Source of the DNA: Solirubrobacterales bacterium
GTDB taxonomy: Bacteria > Actinomycetota > Thermoleophilia > Solirubrobacterales > 70-9
Reading direction: 5' to 3'
DNA length: 60,781 nucleotides
Assembly (NCBI GenBank): GCA_019694145.1
Contig: JAIBCJ010000004.1
Span: forward strand, 1 to 60,781
Positions 25,839 to 35,047 of this stretch are shown piece after piece. The translations under genes were made by a program, and so were the position numbers. Every line of letters starts with the position of its first letter. Position 1 is the stretch's first letter. The notes under the pieces are model-generated. The model was not told the DNA's origin. It saw only the letters and a list, made by a program, of their open reading frames with translations, and made no database searches.

Positions 25839-27002
25839 ATGGCGAATACGGCAAACCAAGTTGAGGTGGAGAGGCCCGCCGAAGAGTCAATGCGGACTTC
25901 GGATCCCCTCGCACGGTCCCTTTACGCGCAGCTTCGTGCGCGGTCCGTTCCCGAGCGCCGGTTCGTCCTTACGGCACTGATGGCATTGAAATGTCGTGGG
26001 GAGATCTCGAATGCGCGGCTCCAGATGATGCGATCGAGCTTGGCGATGTACCAGGCCGAGACAGGAAAGGTGCCCGCATACAAGGCGTACGAGAACTGGC
26101 GAAGGGAGAAGAACGACCCTGGCGTCTGTCCCGCCGGCCGGATCGAACGGCAGTTCAGAACCTGGAGTAGGGCTCTGAACGATCTTGGGATCAAGCCAAT
26201 GGCAGACCCCACCGCCCTAAGAATCCTTTCGAAGGGGCAGCGGATCTCCGATGAAGAAGCTCTGCAGGCGCTAAGGGATTGTGCGGCGGATCTCGGCTCC
26301 GATAACTTCACCATCGCGGAGTACGAGAAGTGGGCCAAAGCAGAATTGGTGAAACCAGAGAACAAGGGACGCCGCATTCCGATCTCGAAGTCGATCGTCA
26401 CCCGTCGATGGGGAACGGTCCGTCAGGCCAAGCTGGTAGCCGGACTCGATCCGAACTCACCGTTCCACACCACCAGTTGGTTCAGCGACGAAGAACTGAT
26501 CAGTCACCTCGCCGTCGCGCGAACCGAGATCGAGGGTCGGCTCAGCACCGCGAAGTACACCGTGTGGAGGAAGGGAAAGCTCGAGGCAGCAAGGCAGCGC
26601 GGAGAAACTCTCAATCTTCCCTGCACCTTCACCTTCCACACGCGCTTCGGTGGCTGGCTCAAGGCGGTCGCGAAGGTGGAAGGACTTCCCATCTCGGCAC
26701 ACGAACATCGCGGTCCGCCGGTCTACACGCCCGACTGGCTGGCCGAACAACTCCTGATCGCGTACGACGAGCTCGGAGAGCCGTTCTTCACGTCGGCGTA
26801 CATCACCTGGGTTCGCGAGATGCGGAAGGAACAGCATCTCGACTTTCCTCCACCCGACTACACCACCGTCACCAGGCACGGCGGACCATGGCCAGGCATT
26901 CGAGAGAAGGTCCGCGAAGCAGTTGCGATGGGAAGCCCTGATCCCCTCATCGAGCAACTAAAGACAGGAGGCATGGATGCGAAACGACGCGAATCCGTTT
27001 AG
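25839..27002 (+). CDS. HNR (homing-endonuclease-associated repeat) type protein 1
   Basis: 387 residues built of several 60-75-residue helical repeats. Each has a core like Y-x2-W ... R-x-(F/W)-G-x-W-x2-A: AYENWRREKND with RQFRTWSRALNDLG; AEYEKWAKAE with RRWGTVRQAKLVAGL; KYTVWRKGK with HTRFGGWLKAVAKVEG; AYITWVREMR with RHGGPWPGIREK. This matches the DNA-binding HNR/HNH-repeat pattern found beside homing endonucleases, yet no HNH or LAGLIDADG nuclease core is visible. It overlaps the next gene by 26 bases. Probably binds DNA; role in the island unknown. Confidence 0.6.
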   Translation: MANTANQVEVERPAEESMRTSDPLARSLYAQLRARSVPERRFVLTALMALKCRGEISNARLQMMRSSLAMYQAETGKVPAYKAYENWRREKNDPGVCPAGRIERQFRTWSRALNDLGIKPMADPTALRILSKGQRISDEEALQALRDCAADLGSDNFTIAEYEKWAKAELVKPENKGRRIPISKSIVTRRWGTVRQAKLVAGLDPNSPFHTTSWFSDEELISHLAVARTEIEGRLSTAKYTVWRKGKLEAARQRGETLNLPCTFTFHTRFGGWLKAVAKVEGLPISAHEHRGPPVYTPDWLAEQLLIAYDELGEPFFTSAYITWVREMRKEQHLDFPPPDYTTVTRHGGPWPGIREKVREAVAMGSPDPLIEQLKTGGMDAKRRESV

Positions 27003-27585
27003 CGAAGCCTGCCTTGTAATCGCGGAGATCGCTCCCCAGCTGCCGGACCGCACGAGGGCTGAGCTGACCCGGCTGCTCGAGCACTCTGTGGCAATGCCGA
27101 GTGACCAGGAGCTTCGCGAGATGCGGCTCGGCCTGCTGGTTGAGTTGGTGAGGGACGGAGAGCTCCCAAACGTCGGGGCCTACCAAGAAGCCCGATCGGA
27201 GCGTGCGACTCAAGGCGAAGAATGGCCTGATGCCGGCAACTTGACCCGACACTTCGGAACTTGGGCGTCGACCTGCCGGGCGGCAGCCGATCTCGCTTTC
27301 AACATCACGAAGAACCGCGTCAAGACGCAGACGCTTCGTCTCTGGCCGAAGGAGCCCTACACCAGGATTGAAGTTGAGAAGTCACTCAGGCGCGCGTCGA
27401 GGAAAGTCGGCCAGCTCATCGGCCAGTGGGAGTACGTCGAACTTAGGAGAGTCGAGAGGAGACTGGCCGCAGCGCAAGGGCGGCCAGATCCTCGGTACCC
27501 GGAACTTCGCACAATCTGCAAGTGCTTCGGCAGCTGGGACCACGCGATCGCTTCGACCAAACGAAGCATGGACGCGGGACTGTAA
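26977..27585 (+). CDS. HNR-type repeat protein 2
   Basis: 202 residues with two or three repeats like those of the upstream protein: AYQEARSERAT with RHFGTWASTCRAAADLA, and VELRRVERRLAAAQ with KCFGSWDHAIASTKRS. The ATG at 26977 follows AGGAGG at 5-base spacing inside the end of the preceding gene, so the two are co-translated and probably act together. The N-terminal 60 residues are different and helical. No catalytic motif is seen. Confidence 0.6.
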   Translation: MRNDANPFSEACLVIAEIAPQLPDRTRAELTRLLEHSVAMPSDQELREMRLGLLVELVRDGELPNVGAYQEARSERATQGEEWPDAGNLTRHFGTWASTCRAAADLAFNITKNRVKTQTLRLWPKEPYTRIEVEKSLRRASRKVGQLIGQWEYVELRRVERRLAAAQGRPDPRYPELRTICKCFGSWDHAIASTKRSMDAGL

Positions 27586-27682
27586 CTGCGGGCTGCGGGA
27601 TCTTGCCGCTTGCTGTTGCGGCTAACATCGACGGCTCTAATCGACCAGCATCCATGTCACGTCCTGGGGAGAAGGAAAGTTC

Positions 27683-28771
27683 ATGTCGCAGGAAGCGAGC
27701 GCAGACGAAGGCGAGTTGCAGGAGCTAGGACCGCCTCCGAACCCTCCGAAGAGGCGTGGCTCTGAATTGACCTCAGGACCAACTAGGTCACCGATTGAGA
27801 TTGTTGAGACGAGCAATCCGGATCAGTTGGAAATCATCGTCGAACACTGGATTCGAGAGGCCCTCTGCGAGAAATACGAGAGAGTGCGGCGTTTCGCTGG
27901 CTCTGGAGACAAAGGTCGAGACGTAGTTGCCCAGGAGTCCCGAGACGATTTAGACCCTTGGGATAATTTTCAATGCAAGAGGTACAAGGACCCGCTGACG
28001 CCGTCAGACATCTGGATCGAGTTCGGCAAACTCGTGTACTGGACGATGAAGGGCGCCTACTCACGTCCCCGCAAATACACATTCGTCTGTCCGAAAGGGT
28101 GCGGGCCGAAGGCCAAAGATCTTCTAGATAACCCCGAGGCGATTCGCGAGGGTCTTCGCGAACAGTGGGATGGTAAATGCGCCGTCCTTTGCCCACTCAG
28201 CGAGATCTCGGGATACCTAGAGGACTTTGAGTTCCCCGAGTTTGACACCGTCGAGGCAGGCCAGATAACGAAGGAACTCGAGGACTCTCGGGTTTACCCA
28301 GCGCTATTCGGTGGAGGACTGATCAAGCCTAGGCCGCCGGTGCCTCCTACACCAGAGTCCATCGATTCGAAAGAACTCGGGTACATCAATGCGTTGGTCG
28401 ACGCGTATCGCGACGACGCCGTAGAAACGATTTCCGACGTAGGGGAAGCGATGGCGCATGAGAAGTATGGCGAGCATCTTCGCCATAGTCGCAAGGAGTT
28501 CTACTGCGCTGAGGCACTTCGCGAGTTCAGCAAGGATGTCCTTCCCGACGAAGGTAGCTACCGCGACTTACAGGAGCAGATCCGGGACGGAGTGTGGCAC
28601 GTCCTTCTTGACGAGCACGCGTCGGCTTATCGCAGGGTCCTGGCTGTGTGCACGCAAGCGGTGGCAGTTGCGACAGACGATCATCCACTTACTGGTGACC
28701 TGAAACCCAACGATCGCACGGGAATCTGCCACCAACTCGCCAACGACGGGGAGATCAAGTGGACGAAGTAG
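27683..28771 (+). CDS. ABC-3C effector with Mrr-like restriction endonuclease domain
   Basis: 362-residue predicted toxin/effector of an ABC three-component conflict system. An N-terminal disordered stretch (1-45) precedes a PD-(D/E)XK nuclease of the Mrr type: FAGSGDKGRDVVA supplies the catalytic Asp (about residue 80) and FQCKRY the Q-x-K (residues 97-99). Then come FVCPKGCG and a helical C-terminal half (240-362) corresponding to the variable ABC-3C C-terminal domain. GGAGAAGGA stands ahead of the ATG. The stop overlaps the GTG of the middle-component gene. Proposed role: DNA cleavage on invasion once released by the ATPase; this is from the known family logic, not shown here. Confidence 0.85.
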   Translation: MSQEASADEGELQELGPPPNPPKRRGSELTSGPTRSPIEIVETSNPDQLEIIVEHWIREALCEKYERVRRFAGSGDKGRDVVAQESRDDLDPWDNFQCKRYKDPLTPSDIWIEFGKLVYWTMKGAYSRPRKYTFVCPKGCGPKAKDLLDNPEAIREGLREQWDGKCAVLCPLSEISGYLEDFEFPEFDTVEAGQITKELEDSRVYPALFGGGLIKPRPPVPPTPESIDSKELGYINALVDAYRDDAVETISDVGEAMAHEKYGEHLRHSRKEFYCAEALREFSKDVLPDEGSYRDLQEQIRDGVWHVLLDEHASAYRRVLAVCTQAVAVATDDHPLTGDLKPNDRTGICHQLANDGEIKWTK

Positions 28772-29262
28772 ATACGACGACCGTCTTCGGTACCCCGCTC
28801 GAAGTTGGATTCCGCCTCTTGTTCCTTCTGAGCGCATCAGACCGACGTGCCCTTGATCAACAGAGGCTGACCTATTTCGACTACATCGTGGTGCACTCCA
28901 AGGACCTTGGTGGAGCCGAGAGCATTCACCCGGCCACCCCAAGACAGAAAAGCGAGCTCTTGGTCAAGCGAACGATCGTCAACGACGGATTGAATCTCCT
29001 GATCAGCCGTGATCTCATCGAACGGCGATTCGCTGCAAGCGGCATCGTCTACCGGGTAACCAAGCCTGGAAGGCTTGTCTGCAGTTCCTTCGAGTCGCAC
29101 TACTCTGACTTGATTCGCGACCGATCAGATTGGACGATCAAGGAATTCGGAAACTTGTCGGACAATCAACTCAAGCTTAGGATCACTGAACATCTCGGTG
29201 ATTGGAGTGACGAGTGGGTGGCCGAGACGATTCCGGGGGTAGTAGAGGACGGAGTTTCGTGA
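28759..29262 (+). CDS. ABC-3C middle component (MC2-like, winged helix)
   Basis: 167-residue linker protein of the ABC three-component system. The pattern LGFRLLFLLSASDRRALDQQ-like start, LTYFDYIVVHSKDLGGAESIHPATPRQKSELLVKR, then GLNLLISRDLIERRF and GIVYRVT matches middle component 2, a winged-helix protein thought to bridge the ATPase and the effector. GTG at 28759 overlaps the effector gene, and the stop overlaps the ATPase start by 4 bases (GTGA), so all three genes form one tightly coupled operon. Confidence 0.85.
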   Translation: MDEVDTTTVFGTPLEVGFRLLFLLSASDRRALDQQRLTYFDYIVVHSKDLGGAESIHPATPRQKSELLVKRTIVNDGLNLLISRDLIERRFAASGIVYRVTKPGRLVCSSFESHYSDLIRDRSDWTIKEFGNLSDNQLKLRITEHLGDWSDEWVAETIPGVVEDGVS

Positions 29263-31100
29263 AGTTGTCTCGCCTCAGCGTCACGGGCCCCGGGAAAGCC
29301 GAAGCGCGTATCGATTTTGGCCCAGGATTGACGTTGATCACAGGTGCTTCGAATACGGGGAAAACCCATATTCGTGAATGCGTCAATTTTGCTCTGGGCT
29401 CAGACTCCGAACCCGAAAGGATCCCGGAGCGGGAGGGATACAACACTGTCAGCCTCGAACTCCTGTCTGGTGACGACACATTTGTGATCTCGAGAACACT
29501 CGAAGATCCCGATGATGCCTTGGTCTTCTCGGGAACATTGGAAGAAGTAAACGCGGTCGATGCGGAGGTGATTCCGGTTTCGATCGGCAATGTCGACGAG
29601 GTCTCCGAGTCACTCTCCGGTTGGCTTCTGCAGAAATCTGGATTTGACTCACAAATGCGTCTGATCAAGAATCAAAGCGCGGACTCCCAACGAATCAGCT
29701 TCCGAACATTCGCCCCGCTTTCCCTTGTGGACGAGGTGAGCATGATCGCGAAGAAGTCTCCTGCGACACCGATAGGCACGGCCAACCCAAACCCCCTCCG
29801 GTCGGTATTTCGAATCTCGGCTACCGGTCGAGGTCCGTACGCGACGGATCTGGCGCAGATTCGAAAGACGAACGATCAAAGAGAGATGGCCCTCCAGCGT
29901 GAAGCGGTGATCTCACCGATGGTCTCGAGCCTCGAGAGCGAACTACGGGACGCACCTCTCGGTAGAGAGACACTTGCGAGTGAGCTAGAAAAGATTGAGG
30001 TCGAGCTGGCCGAAATTTCGGAGCGAGTCTCTAAGAGCGGAGACCGAGCGAGGGCATTAATCGACGAACGAAATCGACTGGTGACAGAAGCGGACTCACA
30101 TAGTCGGAATGTCACCGATCAGTCAGAACTGATCGAGCGGTTCAAGCTCCTCAGCCAGCACTACGACGTAGATGTCCGGAGGCTTGAGTTTGTCGCCGAG
30201 GGAGGTCACTTCTTTGACCAGATCGCTGCCTCGCACTGCCCGACCTGTGGCCAAGAGATACCTGACGGATCCACATGTCACCCAGAGGTCACAGACCCAG
30301 TGAAGGTGGAGTCAGCCGCAAGGAAGGAAATCAAGAAGCTTCTACCCAGAATTGAAGATCTACAGAAGGCCATCGGCGAAGCGGAGTCTCGTCGTGAGCA
30401 GTCGGCCAAGGACCAGAAACGCCTGGCTAATCAGATTGAAGAACTTGAGCGCGAAATCCAGGATGTCGCAAACCCGACAGCTGAAGAGGCCAAGAGCAGA
30501 GTCGAAAAGATCACCAGCCGAAGAAGAGAACTCGAAGAGCTGTCACTCAAGTACCGGGAGCTTGATCGGTACATCGAACTACAGACGAAGGCGGCGGCCA
30601 TTAGTAGGCAGCCGAAAGCGAAGTACATCCGAGACAAAGACGAAGAGCTCCTCAACGCCTTCGCCGAGAGAGTGGGGTCCCTTCTTAAGGACTGGCAGTT
30701 CCCGCTAAAGATTGGAGTCAGGTTCGAGATGCAGAAGGACGACATCCTTATCGATGGAGTCCGTCGCACGACCAACGGAAAGGGAGTCCGAGCCGTTACA
30801 CACGCAGCGTTCACCGTTGGCTTGATGGCGCACTGTTTGGCCAATGAAACGCCCCATTCGGGATTCGTCTTGCTTGACACGCCACTTACTCCGTTCCGGG
30901 GCATGATCGAGACCGAGGAGGATCCGGAAATGAAGCGATCCGTAAGGGAAGCTTGCCTTCGTTCCCTGGCATCTCGCGACGATCTCGGCCAATCGATCGT
31001 TATCGAAAACGTGAACCCACCAACCGGACTAGATGAGTCGGCTGTGATTCACGAGTTTGTGGGGGCGGGCGGAGAGGGCCGAGAAGGCTTCTACCCGTAG
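29259..31100 (+). CDS. ABC-3C SMC-like ATPase (DUF3732 type)
   Basis: 613-residue SMC/Rad50-like ATPase, the sensor-motor of the ABC three-component system. Walker A GASNTGKT lies at residues 29-36. Two coiled-coil arms (about 205-300 and 345-450) flank a hook-like C-P-T-C-G-Q with a later Cys (residues 327, 330 and 340). The C-terminal lobe has the signature-type region RAVTHAAFTVGLMAHCLA and Walker B GFVLLDTPLTPFRG (Asp near 540). The GTG at 29259 is chosen because it overlaps the middle-component stop and has GGACGGAG upstream. It likely senses an invader, perhaps DNA ends or a replication structure. Confidence 0.88.
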   Translation: MKLSRLSVTGPGKAEARIDFGPGLTLITGASNTGKTHIRECVNFALGSDSEPERIPEREGYNTVSLELLSGDDTFVISRTLEDPDDALVFSGTLEEVNAVDAEVIPVSIGNVDEVSESLSGWLLQKSGFDSQMRLIKNQSADSQRISFRTFAPLSLVDEVSMIAKKSPATPIGTANPNPLRSVFRISATGRGPYATDLAQIRKTNDQREMALQREAVISPMVSSLESELRDAPLGRETLASELEKIEVELAEISERVSKSGDRARALIDERNRLVTEADSHSRNVTDQSELIERFKLLSQHYDVDVRRLEFVAEGGHFFDQIAASHCPTCGQEIPDGSTCHPEVTDPVKVESAARKEIKKLLPRIEDLQKAIGEAESRREQSAKDQKRLANQIEELEREIQDVANPTAEEAKSRVEKITSRRRELEELSLKYRELDRYIELQTKAAAISRQPKAKYIRDKDEELLNAFAERVGSLLKDWQFPLKIGVRFEMQKDDILIDGVRRTTNGKGVRAVTHAAFTVGLMAHCLANETPHSGFVLLDTPLTPFRGMIETEEDPEMKRSVREACLRSLASRDDLGQSIVIENVNPPTGLDESAVIHEFVGAGGEGREGFYP

Positions 31101-31157
31101 TAGAGCGACAGGCCGGTTTCAGGGGCTGACACCTCCGGGCCCAGCTAGCATCGGTCG

Positions 31158-33287
31158 ATGAAGCCAGAGCCGTTCGACGACCGCCGCCAACTCTCGCTAA
31201 CACTTCGAGGTCCAGAGTTCGCAGTGTTGGTTCCGTTTGGCGACATGGAAGCCTTGGGAGACACTTGCGGGAAGCTCGCCTCGATATGGAATGGCGTCGG
31301 AACCCTGCTCATCCCAGTTGGTGACGGAACCACGGATGAACCGTATGAGAATTGGCTGAACATCCTCTCGGTCGATCAACTGATGTTCCATGAAAGAGTC
31401 ACCCCTGAACAACGGAGCCAGATAGATCGAGACAAGGCGCGTCCCCTGTCTCAGTTTTCGGACTTCGTACTTGAACAGGAAGTGCACATCTGGCGGCTGG
31501 CATCTGGGGCCGATCAGGCTCGTCCAATCCAGATTGATTTCGAAGAAAAGCTCGATCCGATTCAGAAGATCCTCCTGTGGGGCGAGCTAGATGAGTATGA
31601 CCAGGAGTTCTTGACTGAACGTGACCTTGTCGCGGACTACGATCCGTCGCCTGCGGCGATCGTTCGAGCGCAGCTTCGACGCAACAGCCCCTTGGCTTGG
31701 AGCGCAATTCGAACGGACCTGGTTGAGGCCCTCAACACCCCAGGACCAAACAAATCGGTCTATGTCTTCAGTCCCGAGCCGGACTTTGAGGAGCTTCTGC
31801 TGTTCTGGAATCTTCGGGCTCGATTGCGAACACATGCTGGCGAAGCAACGATCCTCGGGGTGCCAAACCACGCATTTCGAGCAGCAGCTGACGAAGGCCT
31901 CTTCAGGGAATACTCAGATGCGATTCCCCAGGGGGTAAAACCAGATTTCAGGGTTGGGTGTGCAGAGAATTTGCGTCCCGAAATTGAGGCGGTTCTGCTT
32001 GCGGATGGTTTTGAGATTGTCGAACCTCGGGAGACCCATTACTCCCAGGTCCCAGAAGAGCGGAACCGACCAGAGTTTGCGTTCGGAACAATCTTCGTAG
32101 GCGGCCGATTGAGACGTGGCGTCCAAGTTAGCCAGTTGGCTGACTTGCATGAGGGCCTTAACAGAACTCAGTTCCAACGACCCGAAGATCTGCCCAAGAC
32201 GGTCGACTGGGCCGGCACTCTCAGATACGACCTGTGGGGAATTCCAAAGCTGTTTCCACTTAGCGATGCCATTGCGGCCATTCATATGAACGAAGCTCAC
32301 GCTGCGCGAAACGTAATTTCCGGCGCAATCATGATGGGAGGTCAAACCCCGGTCCTCGACTTGCGGATCCCTCCTCCGGATGTTCAGCTAGAAGCGCACC
32401 TTGCCGCGCTTGGCTTTCGCGGCAAAGAGTCGAGCGCCGGTCGAATCGCTCGGACGTTGATTGAGAAGATCGACCGGGAGTCGCTAGACGCACTCACGAA
32501 ACCCGGGGCGCTGGCCATCCTCACGGCACTCGTTCGACGAAACTCGTCGAAGATCGCAGGGCGTATCGCAGAAAAGTTTCCGGAGGGCAACTTCACCGGC
32601 GAAGGCCTAATCGAGCTAACCGTGGCACTCGAGGCGGAAAGCAACTTTCTGGAGATTCCGGCCTTGACGCTGTCCGAGATCGGTTCTGACATTTTCAAGA
32701 GCCCAAGTGAGCTCGGCAAAGCAATGGGTGGCCTTGTTGATGCCGGCTTTGTGAATCGCGGCCGCAAGGTCGCGTGCCCAACCTGTTCCTTCTCGGATTT
32801 CTGGGCCATTGGTGAGCTCGACGAAGAACTCGATTGTCGCCACTGTGGCGTGAGGTTCTCTCTCCCGGCCTTTGACAACAACGGCGAGATTCTGAACCAC
32901 TTCAGGCTCGAGGGGATGACAGCAAGAGCGGTCGATCAGGGCATCCCTGCTGTCCTACTTTCACTTCGGCTCCTCCTAGGAAGACCAGAGGGAGTTGGCT
33001 ATAGAGCATGGTGGCCGGGGCTCGACCTGGTGCCTAACGGAAGCAAAACGCAAGAGTTCGAGACGGATCTCTTGTTCGCCTGTGATGGACGCCTCTGGAG
33101 TGTTGAGTGCAAGTCGAATGCAGCGTCGCTCAGTGCAGATGAAGCGCTGGCCCACGTGGAGCAGGCAAGGAGAATCGGAGCCGAACCCGCGGTGGCAGCT
33201 CCAGCAGGAGCCTTCTCATCCGAGGTCATCCAAGTAGCAGAGGATCAAGATCTCCAGATCTTCAGTCCAGCTGAACTCTTGAGCTGA
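31158..33287 (+). CDS. Putative defence protein with zinc ribbon and PD-(D/E)XK nuclease
   Basis: 709 residues that I cannot assign to a named system. The N-terminal 500 residues are mixed alpha/beta without recognised motifs. Residues about 500-535 resemble a winged helix (TLSEIGSDIFKSPSELGKAMGGLVDAGFVNRG). A zinc ribbon follows with C540/C543 and C560/C563 (CPTC, CRHC). The C-terminus has a PD-(D/E)XK core: FETDLLF supplies D637 and WSVECKSN supplies E650 and K652. ATG at 31158 is 57 bases behind the ABC-3C ATPase on the same strand. Codon use matches the island. Likely a standalone nuclease effector with a large sensor region. Confidence 0.7.
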   Translation: MKPEPFDDRRQLSLTLRGPEFAVLVPFGDMEALGDTCGKLASIWNGVGTLLIPVGDGTTDEPYENWLNILSVDQLMFHERVTPEQRSQIDRDKARPLSQFSDFVLEQEVHIWRLASGADQARPIQIDFEEKLDPIQKILLWGELDEYDQEFLTERDLVADYDPSPAAIVRAQLRRNSPLAWSAIRTDLVEALNTPGPNKSVYVFSPEPDFEELLLFWNLRARLRTHAGEATILGVPNHAFRAAADEGLFREYSDAIPQGVKPDFRVGCAENLRPEIEAVLLADGFEIVEPRETHYSQVPEERNRPEFAFGTIFVGGRLRRGVQVSQLADLHEGLNRTQFQRPEDLPKTVDWAGTLRYDLWGIPKLFPLSDAIAAIHMNEAHAARNVISGAIMMGGQTPVLDLRIPPPDVQLEAHLAALGFRGKESSAGRIARTLIEKIDRESLDALTKPGALAILTALVRRNSSKIAGRIAEKFPEGNFTGEGLIELTVALEAESNFLEIPALTLSEIGSDIFKSPSELGKAMGGLVDAGFVNRGRKVACPTCSFSDFWAIGELDEELDCRHCGVRFSLPAFDNNGEILNHFRLEGMTARAVDQGIPAVLLSLRLLLGRPEGVGYRAWWPGLDLVPNGSKTQEFETDLLFACDGRLWSVECKSNAASLSADEALAHVEQARRIGAEPAVAAPAGAFSSEVIQVAEDQDLQIFSPAELLS

Positions 33288-33341
33288 AGTCGCGGCCTCG
33301 ACTGAGACATCGAATAAACACCTCGTCGGAAGGAGTCCACA

Positions 33342-34856
33342 TTGAAGAGTCAATTAGAGAGCTTTGAGATCAAAGGCCAGTGGTGGCGTCCCGAAGGAGC
33401 GGAGACCCGAAAAGACCCACAGCCGGAACTGGTTTCCGGATCGATGTCGATCGATGACGGCGCCGCATTCCTCCAGAGCGAACGAGACAAGAGAGGCGGC
33501 ACCTCATATGACGAGGCATGTCGCGGACCGCTCAAGTTCGATCCCGAATCGGGCATGAAGCTCGAGCTGCTTGGCGCCTCCGAAGTGGCCTTCCCCCTCG
33601 CAAACGAGAGTTTCACCATTCTCGGCGAAACGTCGGGTGGAAGGCCATGCACTCTCCTCGGGTGCTTCGTCGTCAACGCAAGATCTCAGTTGATGGGGGG
33701 CATCTCTGAGCGAGAAATTCGCGTTGGCTCCCTCCTACTTGGAGAGCACATTGAGGACTATGAGCATTTCGGTTTCGACTGGCTTGAACTGAGAGTCAGC
33801 AATCTAGTCAGCTTTCTCTGGGCCCCTACTCCTCAGACCAAAGGGAATACAAGTGGTCTAGGACGAACAAGCGAACACCCCAAATTTCATGAGGTGGATC
33901 TGGGGGATGCCAGGGTGACTTTCGAGATCGGAGAACGAACCTCGAACTCAGTCCACACCGCACGTTGGGAGCGAGACGCGATCATCTCGATCAAGTCTTC
34001 AAGCGAGTTGACGTGGGCGCAGTGGAAGGAAGACTGGATCGAGCCTATCTCCAGAATGGTCACGCTCGCGACAGGTAGACCGGCGACTGTCGAGACGACC
34101 ACATCGATCGTCACCGAAACGATCCCCCCTGGTCCGGTAAGTCCAGAAGGTACGACAAGAAATTTGGGGCGCGAAATCGTCGAGCAGCAGCGAATCTTCG
34201 ACCACAAGAAGCCGTTCGAGTACCAACAGCTCCTCTTCGGTTTTGCATCTTTGGGCCAGCACTTCGACGAGTTCCTTCGGCTTTGGTTTGAGCTCAACAC
34301 TGAGCTAGAGGGGACTGGGGATTTCCTCTTTGGCTCGCTGGAGCCGAACCAGACCCTTGAAACTCAGCTAGTCACGCTGGGCAGCGTGATCGAGAGTTAC
34401 CACCGGACCTTTCTGGACAAGGTGGAGATCCCGAAGGATCAGCACCGGGAGATTGTCAACGAGATGTGCGCCACAATCTCCGATCCAGAGATCCGCCAGC
34501 TATACAAATCTCGCCTTGGGCATGCAAATGAAATGACCCAACGGGCGAGAATCACGGAGGTCCTTGAGCGCGCTGGCGAGGTGGTACAACCCCTCGGCAT
34601 CGAAGGGGAACGTCTCGCCAAGGTCGTCGTGGCAACCCGAAACTACTTCGTCCATCTCGGCGCGAGAACAAAGTCTGTGTTGGACCTTTCTCAGACGAAG
34701 GAAGCAATCGAACTGCTACAGATCGCGATCAAGGTGAATCTGCTCTTGGACCTCGACGTCCCGGCCACCGACGTCGGAATCGGAATGGGAGAGGCCATGT
34801 CGGGAAGCTTCGCTTGGCAAAGATTGCATAGAAGGGGTTCGGCCTGGGTTGCCTAA
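33342..34856 (+). CDS. ApeA-like HEPN anti-phage protein
   Basis: 504 residues resembling ApeA, an abortive-infection HEPN ribonuclease. The N-terminal domain opens with FEIKGQWWRPEGAE and continues with GSMSIDDG, LKFDPESGMKLELLG, as in the ApeA N-terminal domain (K-G-x-W-W-x-P then L-E-L-x-G). The C-terminal helical domain carries the HEPN catalytic motif R-N-x3-H: RNYFVH at residues 433-438. Compared with typical ApeA there is an insertion of about 30 residues between the first strand and the G-x-L-x-F segment. TTG at 33342 is preceded by AAGGAG. It probably cleaves RNA of the infected cell, by family analogy. Confidence 0.78.
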   Translation: MKSQLESFEIKGQWWRPEGAETRKDPQPELVSGSMSIDDGAAFLQSERDKRGGTSYDEACRGPLKFDPESGMKLELLGASEVAFPLANESFTILGETSGGRPCTLLGCFVVNARSQLMGGISEREIRVGSLLLGEHIEDYEHFGFDWLELRVSNLVSFLWAPTPQTKGNTSGLGRTSEHPKFHEVDLGDARVTFEIGERTSNSVHTARWERDAIISIKSSSELTWAQWKEDWIEPISRMVTLATGRPATVETTTSIVTETIPPGPVSPEGTTRNLGREIVEQQRIFDHKKPFEYQQLLFGFASLGQHFDEFLRLWFELNTELEGTGDFLFGSLEPNQTLETQLVTLGSVIESYHRTFLDKVEIPKDQHREIVNEMCATISDPEIRQLYKSRLGHANEMTQRARITEVLERAGEVVQPLGIEGERLAKVVVATRNYFVHLGARTKSVLDLSQTKEAIELLQIAIKVNLLLDLDVPATDVGIGMGEAMSGSFAWQRLHRRGSAWVA

Positions 34857-35047
34857 CCCAGACGTCTTTACGCCCATCCTGAAAGGGTGATCCTGCTGTC
34901 GATTACTCCGCGAACTCAGTGGCCCTAGTTGAGTTCAGGGGTGATTGTGATGTGGCAATCGATCACTCAGGCGAGCTCAAGAACGCGCCGAGCAAGAGTT
35001 TCAAGAGACCTTCGACCAAGACGAGGATCAGAACTAAGTTCTCCCGT

